From Melastoma dodecandrum (lineage: Eukaryota; Streptophyta; Magnoliopsida; Myrtales; Melastomataceae): a stretch of 64,000 bases of DNA. The translations under genes and the position numbers were made by a program. Under the pieces are notes generated by a model, which worked only from the letters and a program-made list of their open reading frames with translations, was not told the DNA's origin and made no database searches. Below, one piece after another: positions 23,239-33,302 of the stretch. The DNA lies in the NCBI GenBank assembly GCA_029817715.1, contig JARUPY010000474.1:1674001-1738000 (forward strand). Reading direction: 5' to 3'. Within the stretch, counting starts at the first letter, position 1; each line of letters starts with the position of its first letter.

Positions 23239-24424
23239 TGTTCGCATAGGAAATGGATCACGCCGAAAATATTTGGCAATAAGACTCACAGGGATTTGTA
23301 GATGTGGTCGCCAGTAAGTAATTGAAGAGATTGATTGAATGCAAACAGTTTTTACACAAAGTAAAGAAAGCTTACAGCCATAAAAGTAATAAGGATGGTG
23401 GCAAGATCGTAGACTAGCTACAGTGCTTCGTAGACTTGGGGCGTCATCGTAGACTTGATGGCAGAGCGTTGTAAACTTGTGCTCCTCGGATAGCAGGACT
23501 TAGCTGCTGGACTTGACGGACTGGATGCGGTCGGGTGCTGAGGCGGACGTGGACACCAAGGCTGCTGTGGCTGACCCTGGCGTAGGCGTCGAAGGCGGAG
23601 ATGTGTACTGGGTCTACGGTGGCTCGTCCTGGCATTGGAGTCGAAGGCGGAAGTGTGCATCGGGACTACGGTGGCTTGTCCTAGCGTTGAAGGCGAAGGC
23701 GGAGGGTTGTTACCAGAGCTACGGTTGCTCACTCTGGTAGTGGAAGTGAAGGCGGGGATTTGTTGCCGGAGCTACGGTTGCTCACTCTGGCGGTGGTAGG
23801 AAGACCAATGAAACTTTAAGAGTTTCGCCCATGTTGGGGAATCCTAACAACTAACAACTAAGGGGTGACGAGCTAGATAAACTTCTGTTGGCTGATTTGT
23901 TCGTCATTTTCTCAAAGGGAGAACTTCTCCCTTTTATACCCGGTCTGTTACGACATTCTGAAGATTTTCCAGACTCGATTCTCCCCAAGAATCTCGGAGC
24001 TCACTGACTTCCACTCGTTTGATCGTGGCTCGTAAACTTCTCTGACTTCGGGTTTAATTGGTTGTCTTTTAAGGCGTGTGTTGATATATGCATGGGTAAC
24101 AAGTCCCATTTATTTCAGAGCTGTAGAACCGTTTTCCTTTGACACGTGTCCTTTGCAGGCACAGACCTGTAGACTTTGTATCCTTTGTAAGCGCAAGTCT
24201 GTAGACTTCGTGTCCCTTGGAGGCGCAGACTTGTAGACTTCCCTTGATTACAAGGTTATTACCACGCCTCTGTAGACTTTATTTACTATATAGTCCATGT
24301 AGACTGCGGGCACAAGCCTGATGTGTTTACCTTAGCTACAGGCCTCAATGGACCTTTACGGGCTTTGTTGGAAATAGGCCCAAGATTGGCCCAAGATAAC
24401 CAACACGTTAATCGCATGTCAACA
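23239..24424 (-). repeat. Gypsy 3' LTR
   Basis: A 1,186-bp LTR very similar to 29,830-31,017. It contains a roughly 53-bp GC-rich tandem repeat (about 23,578-23,800, GGAGTCGAAGGCGGA-type units) and three 32-bp tandem units at 24,146-24,241, each with TGTAGACTT near its end. Confidence 0.92.
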
Positions 24425-25697
24425 TAAGCTCCCTTTTTTTTTTGCTGAGGGGACTTCCGTCGCCTGAGCACTTCTGACGTTGCGTGCTTCAGTAAAAATA
24501 TTTGATTCTCTGTCAAAAAGATATTCTTCCTGCGAAAAGTTATTCTCTGCATAGGATATCTTTCACCTTCCCCCTTTTACAGACAGACATTTTGCCTTCC
24601 TCCTCTTCCCGAGAGGAAAGCTTTGCACTTTCCTTCCTCGGGACTTTCAGACTTACCTTTTCCTTCGGGTCGTTCTTTAAATTTCCCCTCGAGTGTCCTG
24701 ATAATTCCCTACTTCTCCCTTCCATGGTGTTCCTTCTCTTAGACTTCCTAGTTTATGGTTCTCCTTCAGTTCTTGCCTCTCGGCGGAGCCTCCTTAAATT
24801 CTGCTCCATAAAAGCTTCAATCCTTTCTACCTTTATGAGTCTTTTAAAGAAAAGAGGTTCTCCTTACCCTTTTTCCATTGAAAGGCGAACAACCCTGAAC
24901 AAACTCTGGAGGTGCAAGGGTGGAAACTCCCAACTGTCTGGAGCCAAACAACCATACGACCCCGTATTAAGGTGTCTTCATCCTATTAGAGGCTCCTTGG
25001 AGGCGTACACTACAACTGATTTCCTCTTCCCCCTATTCGCCACATTCCTTGGCGAAGAAGGATCGCCAAGCCACAGTGTACCCTCCTGTGAGATGTGGCC
25101 TCCATGCGCAACCCAAAGACTGGACAACCTCAGAAGGCTGCTCGGTTAGCCCAGTATTGTTGCAGATGGCCCAGATCTCTTTCTGGAGCAAATGAAGATC
25201 CCGAGGATTTATCATCTCCAACATCGGACATTACGGCAAAATGACCTCGCCAGGCAGAAAGTTGGCAATGTACGGGCCTGTGAGTTTTCTCTTTGCCAAG
25301 TGAGACAGACCGTAGGTATTCACAAGTTGACTCGCCTATGCAAGACTCCAGGGAAGAGGGGGCGGAGGCCTAGTAAGACAGACCAGAGGTATTCACCGGT
25401 CGCCCCATCTCTGTCAGCTTCTTAGGAATGTAGAGGCGCTTGCCCAATATGCCAAACCACAGGCATTCCTGGGCTGACCTATTCCTGCCTAACCCTTATA
25501 GCGAGCAGGCAGAAGGAAATAAGAAGTGGAGGAAGAAGTGGAACCAGCTAAGTCCACGATGCAGTAGTCGAAGGGCTAACCAAGTTCGGGAAACAGCAGA
25601 AGTAGACTTTACTTAGAACCTCCTTTTTTCTCTCTTCTGTTCCTCTGTTTTCTCTTTTTCTTTTACTTGGACGCATTACTGGGAGCGTAGACTAAGA
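24425..25697 (-). other. Gypsy 3' internal region without recognisable pol domains
   Basis: Lies where RNase H and integrase should be. Open frames exist, including 24,502-25,149 on the plus strand, but none shows an HHCC, DDE or RNase H motif. I read it as a non-coding or replaced 3' region of a deletion derivative. Confidence 0.55.
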
Positions 25698-26261
25698 CTA
25701 AGGTTTTCCTGTCGTCGACTTAACTACTATATCATCGATGTAAACTTCTACTGTCTTGCCAATAGAGGCATCAAATATAGTGTTCATTGCTCGCTGATAA
25801 GTAGCACCGGCATTCTTCCAATCGAATGGCATTACTACCCACTCGAATATCCCTAAGGGACATCTAAATGTTGTTTTGTGTATATCTTCTTCTACGATGA
25901 AAATTTGGTTGTAACCAGAAAATCCATCCATAAATGACATAATATGGTGTCCTGCTGTCTTGTCTACAAGATCGTCTGTGATAGGCATAGGGTATTCATC
26001 CTTTGGGGTGGCGCGATTGAGGTCTCTAAAGTCTACACAGACTCTGATCTTACCATTCTTTTTAAGGACGGGCACGATGCCAGAGATCCATTCTGGATAG
26101 CGCGAGGTCCTAATATAACCTGCTCGAAAAAGTTTTTTGACTTCTTCGAAGACCAACTGTGTAACTTCAGTGGTCATGTGCCTAGGTGCTTGCTGCACAG
26201 GTTTAAAGTCCTTTTTGATTGGAAGAGTGTGTTCTACTAGTCTATGGTCCAACCCTGGCAT
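25698..26261 (-). pseudogene. Gypsy reverse transcriptase, N-terminal part
   Basis: About 188 residues: a lead-in (LVEHTLPIKKDFKPVQQ), then PEWISGIVPVLKKNGKIRVC and VDFRDLNRATPKDEYPMP. These are followed by MSFMDGFSGYNQI, PFDWKNAGATYQRAMN and VEVYIDDIVVKS, so the fingers-palm blocks through the catalytic YIDD are present. The frame then stops, so thumb, connection and RNase H are missing. It lies downstream of the protease region in the element's own direction. Confidence 0.9.
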
Positions 26262-26760
26262 TTCTGTGTAATCCCAGGCGAAACAGTCTTTGAATTCCTC
26301 AAGTACTCCCCTAATCGCATTGAAAAGTTCTTTATTTAAAGAAGAACTAATGAAAAGAACTCTAAGAGAGGACTCGCTTCATAGGTTAATGCTGACCAAT
26401 GGGTCGCATGGTGTCATCAAAGACTCACGTTCCTCTGAACGACCTAAGTCGGTAGACACGGGCTTATTACAAGCATTAAGCGCTCTAAGCGCTTCTGAGT
26501 TTATTGAAAACCAAGAGACTGGTTATCTACAGCAGCGATTTCCTTGGTAGACTTGAAGTCGTTGAAGGACATCGGCGACTGCTTCGGTTACCTTTTCATT
26601 CTGGTCCATAAGTCCCTTCCTTCAAGAGTCTATTGGGCTCACTATTTTGCTGATCTTTCTCTACTCCTTCATCTTTCGCCTTGCCAGTCGCTGTAGGGTT
26701 TTCCCCCGAGTTGACTTCTTGGAGAACCTCCTCTATATCTTGGGCAGATAGCTCATCTCC
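26262..26760 (-). other. Gypsy pol linker, broken frame
   Basis: Degenerate sequence between the protease region and RT. Short frames such as EEVLQEVNSGENPTATGKA are readable, but stops interrupt it. Confidence 0.45.
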
Positions 26761-27731
26761 CTATCCAGTTGGAACGATCGGCCTTGTGTCCGGTTTGGGG
26801 TGCGATGTCCCATAGTCTGCGATATAGTCAAACTTTTCGGATGGCTTGCCAAGGGGTCCTACGGTCGGGTCGCCAAGCTTATAGCGCTGGTCCAGTGTAA
26901 GGTCCTTGACAGTCTTTCTTGTCTTTGCATGCAAGATACCTTTGTCACAACAGGAATATTCATCAGCCATGATAATTTCAATTTCAAAGTCAACCCAAAG
27001 TAACAACTCTCTATGCAATAGAAGGAATAGCTGCAGCTTTATGGAGCCAGTCGCAGCCCAATAGCGCATTGAAAGTAGGGATTATGTCTATCACGAAGAA
27101 GGCGGTTTCCCTTTATTGGCGACCCACCTCAAGGTGCACCGAGAAAACCCCCAGGCACTCGGATTTCCTACCATTAAACCCACTTACTGCGACATTGGTT
27201 TTAACCAAGTCGTGAGGCTTATATCCAAGCATTTTAAACCTGGACAAATGGAGCACGTTTATAGTGGCTCTGTTGTCTACAAGGACTTATCTCACTACTG
27301 TCAGATGACTTTTCTAACCAATTTAATGGAAAGCCTGCTGGGTAAACTAGAGAATAAGGAAGAGGCATTTTACCTACTAGAGTCATTGTGTCTCGCTTAC
27401 AAGCGAACTCTACAGGCAGGGTAAAGGCATTGCAGCTCACGACTGGCCTCATCTCCCTGTTGACATCACTTGGGATCTCGCTCTGGAGTTGGGTATAGTC
27501 AAAGCTCGAGCCAGGCTCTTCTAAATGGTCTGTGGACTCAATGCGCTCTGCCTCGGCGTTAACTCCATTCACAAGCGCTCTAGCCAGTGTGACTGCTCCT
27601 GAGATGGTAGGCCTGGGCCTTTTGGCGTCGTGACTTAGACATCTATCCCTCCTCTTGCGCGCCCCTAGTGGCAAAGTGGTCTTGCCCATTGCCTTCTGCC
27701 AATATGTCGAAGGGTTAACTACTTTAATCAA
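26761..27731 (-). pseudogene. Gypsy aspartic-protease region
   Basis: Two adjoining minus-strand frames (27,234-27,731 and 26,761-27,069, with a break between them) encode the region between gag and RT. The segment DIIPTFNALLGCDWLHKA is the conserved C-terminal retropepsin block (DIIPTYNALLGRDWIH type), and GFNGRKSECLGV precedes it. At least one frame break is needed to connect the parts, so it is probably inactive. Confidence 0.7.
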
Positions 27732-27739
27732 CTCTTAGA

Positions 27740-29783
27740 ACCAAGGAGAATTTGATGTACCTCCACATAGTCACCAACAAATGGGTCGTATCCCACTATT
27801 GTACGTGTGGGAAGCTACAGGTTAGGCGCAAACTCCTTGACTGGACAGGTGACTACACCTTTGTCAGCCAGTCGACGAAAGAGGGCATTCGCTACCAAGG
27901 TCTCCCCGGGGATCTCTATGTCCTGCACAGAATGATCTATATTAGTTTCCATGAAATTGATGTCTACATCAGCAACATCGAACATATGAATAGCTATTTC
28001 GTCATCAAAAGGCTTATCGTCGACCATAGTGACTTCGTCGACTTCAGGGAAACATAATTCCTTAGACTATATAAGGTCCTGGATTATATTCCGGAATGAC
28101 AGACAATCTTTGGTCGTGTGTGTAAACGACCCTTGTCATTTGCAATAGTTTCTAGTTTTTTCCCTTTCTGTCTAGGGGACTCTATGGCCTGGTTTAAGTT
28201 TGATGCGCTTCCGTTGGATGAGCCAGTCGAAGTTCGCATCTGCCTTGTCTACGTCGAAAGAATATTTTCTTTCTTCACTGGACTTTTGAGACGCTTTTGC
28301 TTTCGAATTTTTCCTTGCCAGAGGCTCACAAACCATTGCTTCGCCTTTCACGAATTCGGTCATGTCTACCTCAAAGGATTCTAGCTGAAATGCATGCTTA
28401 GACTCTTCCATCAGTAACTGATGATACTCTGTCGCCCTTCTGGCCAAGTCATACAGGTTATTAAACCTTTCTCCCTGCAGCTTTTTCTTGAAAGGCATAG
28501 ACAACGCGTTTACCGTGACCATCAGCTGATCCCTTTCCGAAATCGCGGGTCTACAGTGCAGTAGTGCCTTGCGCAAGCGCATGAGGAACTATCCTGGGTG
28601 TTCTTCGGCAGTTTGCTTAAGTCGCATCACCTCGAAGATTGACAAGGGTGTATCTAATCGTGCGAATGCCTTCATAAAAGAGGAATGCATCTCTGCCCAT
28701 GATGTTACTGATCCGGGAGGCAGACTCGCATACCATGTGAAGGCATCTCTTATGAGAGAGTTCGGGAACAGCTTTAGCTTCCAAAAATTATTGGCTGCAG
28801 CGTCTCCTGCCTGATGGGTGAATCGGGCTATATGTTCTACGAGCGTCATCTCATCAACCCCCCGAAAACGGGTAAAGTCAGGAACTCTATACCCCCTAGG
28901 CCCCTGTCAATGTAGGCAGGATAAGGGCTCCTGTATAAACCAGAGTCCTCTTGCCTGACTGCTCCAGGTACCATCTGCTCCAAAACCTGAGCGGTCGTCT
29001 CCCTCAGATTCGGTGGTGGTGGAGGAACGGGGTCGAACTGCTCTCGAACGTATCCCACTTTATCTGGAGGATACGGCACCCTTGGGGTTAGTCGAGGTGG
29101 CTGTGGGTTTACTGAGACGTTAGTGTAGAAACTTTCTGCCCGTGGTAAATTCCCACTATAGGGGGTTATCCTGGAGGAATCTCCCCAACAGGCTCTTTAC
29201 TAGGTCGACGAGGGGGTATGACACTCGCATACCTGTTTGTCTCGTCCCGAGCCTCTACCTCGTCATCTACCGGATTCACAGCGTACACCGCATTTGCTCT
29301 CCAGGTAGGAGATCGGGAGGTCGTAGGCCTTGACGGGGACATTTGGTCCCTGCTACCGACTTCGGTAGCACGTGGGTTAGTGCCACCCCAAGGCTCATTT
29401 CGTTGAAATGAAACATTGCGCCTTTCTACGCGCCGGGTATCTCTCATAAAAGAATTTTCCCTGTCTAAGAGGGTGCTTGGTTTCGCCCCGGCGCTTGGCT
29501 TACTCAAAGCACCAAGCTGTTCCAAAATCTGAGCCATGTTGTCTTGAAACCCAGTGATATGTCTGTTCATTATGTTCCTCATATAATTGAATTCTTTATG
29601 GAATTCAATTCTGGAAATAAACTCAGAAGGAGTATGACCTCCAGAATCGGATTGATTCCCAGTTTCCTGGCTTCTTAGAGCCGTGTTCTCGACATTTAAG
29701 TCGGCCGGTAAGTGCTGATCATCTCCATCTAATGGAGGAGGAGGAAGATCGCGAGCAACTCCACTTCTGGTATTCTTTGCCAT
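27740..29783 (-). pseudogene. Gypsy gag polyprotein, interrupted
   Basis: Starts at the ATG complementary to 29,781-29,783 (MAKNTRSGVARDLPPPPL), preceded by the PBS-like site and the 5' LTR. A proline-rich N-terminal region is followed by the retrotransposon-gag core (EHIARFTHQAGDAAANNFWK, SLIRDAFTWYASLPPGS, FARLDTPLSIFEVMRLKQ). The tail has LARRATEYHQLLMEESKHA and, further on, a degraded region before 27,740. Stops at 29,166 (TAA) and near 28,589 and frame changes split it into at least four parts. The lesions would prevent a full Gag unless read through. Confidence 0.85.
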
Positions 29784-29807
29784 ATGAAAACATTAAGTTT
29801 CACGACT

Positions 29808-29824
29808 ACCACTGTGGTCGCCAA
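29808..29824 (-). other. Gypsy primer-binding-site candidate
   Basis: On the minus strand, just inside the 5' LTR, TGGCGACCACAGTGG begins about six bases after the LTR end. The other gypsy family in the window has TGGTGACCATAGTGG at the same place. The tRNA used cannot be identified by eye. Confidence 0.5.
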
Positions 29825-29829
29825 AAACG

Positions 29830-31017
29830 TGGTCGAGTAAGAAACGGATCACGCCGGAAATATTTGGCAATAAGACTCATAGGGATTTGTAGATGTGGTC
29901 GCCAGTAAGTAATTGAATAGATTGATTGAATGCAAACAGTTTTTACACGAAGTAAAGAAAGCTTCTAGCCATAAAAGTAAAAATAAGGACGGTGGCAAGA
30001 TCGTAGACTAGCTACAGTGCTCCGTAGACTTGGGGTGTCGTCGTAGACTTGATGGCAGAGCGCTGTAGACTTGTGCTCCTCGGGCAGCAGGACTTAGCTG
30101 CTGGACTTGAAGGACTGGATGCGGTCGGGTGCGGAGGCGGACGTGGACACCAAGGCTGCGGTGACTGACCCTGGCATAGGCGTCGAAGGCGGAGATGTGT
30201 ACCGGGACTATGGGGGCTTGCTCTGGCGTTGGAGTCGAAGGCTGACGTGTGTACCGGGACTATGGCGACTTGTCCTGGCGTTGGAGTCGAAGGCGGAGGG
30301 CTGTTACCAGAGATACGGTTGCTCACTCTAGTGGTGGAAGTGAAGGCGGGGATTTGTTGCCGGAGGTACGGTTGCTCACTCTCGCGGTGGAAGGAAGACC
30401 AATGAAGCTTTAAGAGTTTCGCCCAGGTCGGAGAATCCTAACAACTAACAACTAAGGGATGACGAGCAAGATAAGCTACTGTTAGCTGATTTGTTCGTGA
30501 TTTTCTCTGAGGGAGTTCTTCTCCCTTTTATACCCGGTCTGTTACCGGCTTCTGAAGATTTTCCACACTCGATTCTTCCCAAGAATATCGGAGCTAACTG
30601 ACTTCCACTCGTTTGATCGTGGTCGTAAACTTCTCTGACTTCGGGTTTAATTGGTTGTCTTTGAAGACGTGTGTTGATATATGCGTGGGTAACAAGTCCC
30701 ATTTATTTCGGAGCTGTAGAACCGTTTTCCTTTGACACGTGTCTTTTGTAGGCGTAGGCCTGTAGACTTTATATCCTTTGTAAGCGCAAGTCTGTAGACT
30801 TTGTGTCCCTTGGAGGCGCAGGCTTATAGACTTCCCTTGATTACAAGGTTATTACCCCGCCTCTGTAGAGTTCCTTTACCATATAGTCCATGTAGACTGC
30901 GGGCACAAGCCTGATGTGTTTACCTTAGCTATAGGCCTCAATAGGCCTTTACGGGTTTTGTCAAAAGTAGGCTCAAGATTGGCCCAAGATAACCAACACG
31001 TTAATCGTATGTCAACA
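29830..31017 (-). repeat. Gypsy 5' LTR
   Basis: A 1,188-bp LTR matching 23,239-24,424, with the same internal 53-bp and 32-bp tandem arrays (30,173-30,395 and about 30,740-30,835). Confidence 0.92.
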
Positions 31018-31391
31018 GTTTTCTACCCAGCCTCCTTAAAAATTGGATACCTACTAGTAGTGATGTTCCTTTGTTATTGACTTGCTTCACTTGTACACGC
31101 ACTCTACATCATTTGGGAGGCTGCTGGTTATTGGATGCCCGCCACATGATGATACTAGATGGGCGTAGGTAATATCTAAAACTTTGGAGAACGACTCAAT
31201 CGATGGCCAATTGTGTGCGACGCATGCATGCACGTCAATGTTGTCTCGTTTTTTATTTGCGGGTGACGCATGCATGGACGCAAGAGGTGCTTTTCGGCTT
31301 TTATTTGCGAGTGACCCCCCGATTCTTCATAATTTTTTAAGGGCCCCAATGCTTCCAACGGCTTCCGAATGGACCGGCTCACGGCATTGGA
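31018..31391 (+). repeat. Right half of duplicated module split by gypsy element
   Basis: Continues the module from 23,238 and matches 11,033-11,397, starting with the second copy of GTTTT. Confidence 0.8.
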
Positions 31392-31541
31392 GAAGGGGAG
31401 TTCTTCATCACCTTCGTCAACACCGAGTTCAACCACCACCGTATGCTCCACTCTGGAGGCCTCGCCAAGGATGATGCAACACCGGATTTCCGTTTCCTTT
31501 CCATAAGTGATGGCCCCGCCTTCTCCGATGCCGATGCACCC
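31392..31541 (+). pseudogene. UGT exon-1 fragment
   Basis: Encodes GEFFITFVNTEFNHHRMLHS, then GGLAKDDATPDF and LSISDGPAFSDADA, matching residues 31-77 of the UGTs. It is truncated and joined directly to an LTR fragment at 31,550. Confidence 0.85.
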
Positions 31542-31549
31542 CCATCAGG

Positions 31550-32200
31550 GGTGTGCCTTGCGGACAACCAATGCATGCACCCCACTCAACGCATTCAAGA
31601 CAACGAAGTATTCGAGGGATTATTTGGATTCTCGAAGATCAAGACCCTCTGAATGTGGCTTCTCATTCACCAATGTTACGGTATCAACTGCTCGCCAGGC
31701 TCGCCGTAGACCTATTTTAAAATGACACCATGAGGTATAAACACTAACGCGAGCACTCTATAGGGAGCGAGAAGTGGTATAAACACCCGGTTCTATCTTG
31801 AATTTATCTTCGGCGTAGAAACTGTTAAGGGCATTAATCCATCTATGTCGCTTGTATTTTGCCCGAAATAAACTTTTAAGAAATGTTTTCTAAAAATGAT
31901 TCAAGAAGACATTTTAAGTATTATTAAGCTCGATAATTTTTTTTATATATCAAACAACTTCTTTTCTAAAACCGAGCTTAAATAAATTCGGACATTAGAA
32001 ACACTCGATAAACGCCTCTTTTCTTTGTGATGCAAGCGATTTAGTAATCCATAATTCCCGAACCTTAACGAATCTCTATAGTTTTTCTACTTGAACTTAA
32101 AATAAGTTAGTGGCGACTCCGATATTTTCAAAATCAGAAGCAATCGTCAAGGGAGGATATTCATTTTAAATGAAACCAGAAACGGGATCTACCCGAGACA
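31550..32200 (+). repeat. Tat/Ogre-like LTR fragment
   Basis: The sequence resembles the end of the long LTR at 57,886-62,283: a CCCGAACC word, then TGGCGACTCC about 60-80 bp later, and a terminal ..CGAGACA. The 5' end is cut at the block boundary, so it is a partial LTR without internal sequence. Confidence 0.55.
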
Positions 32201-32610
32201 CTTATGCTTTTCTTTTCTAAAATTATATTACTTCTATCAACTTTTATCTTGCTCTCTAATAAAGTATTCATAAAACAAGTGTACTTATTTGAAAAGATAT
32301 GCCAAAAATCACATTCTTTACTTTTATTCAAAGCAAAATTGAGTTATTTTCCATTGTCACTTATAAGTTTTAGGTAAATTTTATGGTATCATTGATTTTT
32401 ACAAATTATCAAAAAAAACGTTACAAAATATATAACTATATGACAAATTAAATAGTAAATGTTTTCTGACTGAAGCTACATAGTGAAATTTTTGTCACTT
32501 TAGTAAATTCCTTTGCCCAAGCATCAATTACATAATTTAATCAAATATACAAATTTTAAAAATTTTACAAGATTTACTAAAATATATAAAAAAAAAACAA
32601 AATACCAACA
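32201..32610. other. Duplicated intergenic sequence with MULE empty site
   Basis: Parallels 14,700-14,967 plus 19,649-19,812 without the MULE. The unoccupied target is around 32,443-32,455. No gene. Confidence 0.65.
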
Positions 32611-32893
32611 AATGCACCAGCGGAACGCCAAACTTCGCAGTCGGACAAGTGACAAAGTTCATAAAAGCATCCGAAATTATTTGAGGGACTGGAGGAACAT
32701 CATCGTCCTTAGTCAGCTTTACCATGAGGTCTTGAAAGGGCTGGACCATGTAAGTCCGACACGAGTCGCAGAGGGAGTGTAAGGACTGGGTGACATTGCC
32801 ATCCAAGGAGGGGAGGCCGTCACTTACCGAAAGGAAGCGGCAAGGCGTCAGTTCATCCTTGGCGAGGCCTCCAGACTTGAGCATAAGGCGTGA
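32611..32893 (-). pseudogene. UGT exon-1 fragment
   Basis: The minus strand encodes LMLKSGGLAKDELTPCRF, then LSVSDGLPSLDGN, CDSCRTYMVQPFQDLM and ISDAFMNFVTCPTAKFGVPL. It has a codon-size deletion and Gly-to-Ala in the SDGF catalytic-Asp motif. Truncated at both ends. Confidence 0.85.
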
Positions 32894-32929
32894 GGGGACG
32901 TTACCCGCAATGTACTAAATTTGGGCCTT

Positions 32930-33302
32930 TTTTTAGTATATTTATACAAACAAAATTAGTTTTCTTTGTACATTACTAGCTCCATTAGTACAAATGTACA
33001 AAAAAAAATTCCTAGTACATGTTAGTACAAATGTACTAATTAGAAAAATAATTATTTAGTACATTTTTGTACATGCCACTGTTTTGTACATTACTACTAA
33101 TTTACTATTCGAGTAAGTACAAATGCACAAAAAAAACGCTGTTATTCCTAGTACAGGTTAGGACAAATGTACTAATTCGAAAAGTAAATTATTTTGTACA
33201 TTTAGAACATTTTGATATTTTGTACATTACTAATAGATTACTGTACACATTAGTACAAATGTAGAAATTATGTCCTAGTACACGTTTGTACAATTATACT
33301 AA
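32930..33302. repeat. GTACAAATGTAC-rich repeat array
   Basis: The same palindromic-word array as at 20,110-20,502, again adjoining a UGT fragment on one side and gypsy sequence on the other. Confidence 0.75.

Larger units (their letters stand above)
23239..31017 (-). mobile_element. Ty3/gypsy LTR retrotransposon (deleted pol)
   Basis: A 7,779-bp element on the minus strand with LTRs at 23,239-24,424 and 29,830-31,017 (TG..CA ends). It is flanked by the 5-bp duplication GTTTT (23,234-23,238 and 31,018-31,022), and the empty site occurs at 11,033. Inside, from the 5' LTR, lie gag, an aspartic-protease region and a reverse transcriptase that stops after the YIDD block. About 1.2 kb then follow with no recognisable RNase H or integrase. 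A poly-A/purine tract (24,425-24,445) next to the 3' LTR is the plausible PPT. It could only move with proteins supplied in trans. Confidence 0.93.

Noticed and set aside
24146..24241. Regular 32-bp repeats suggestive of a CRISPR array
   Set aside because: The units are contiguous with no unique spacers and lie inside a plant gypsy LTR that is present twice.
24502..25149. 215-aa open frame on the plus strand
   Set aside because: Antisense to a gypsy element, no domain or motif, and composition follows the underlying repeat.
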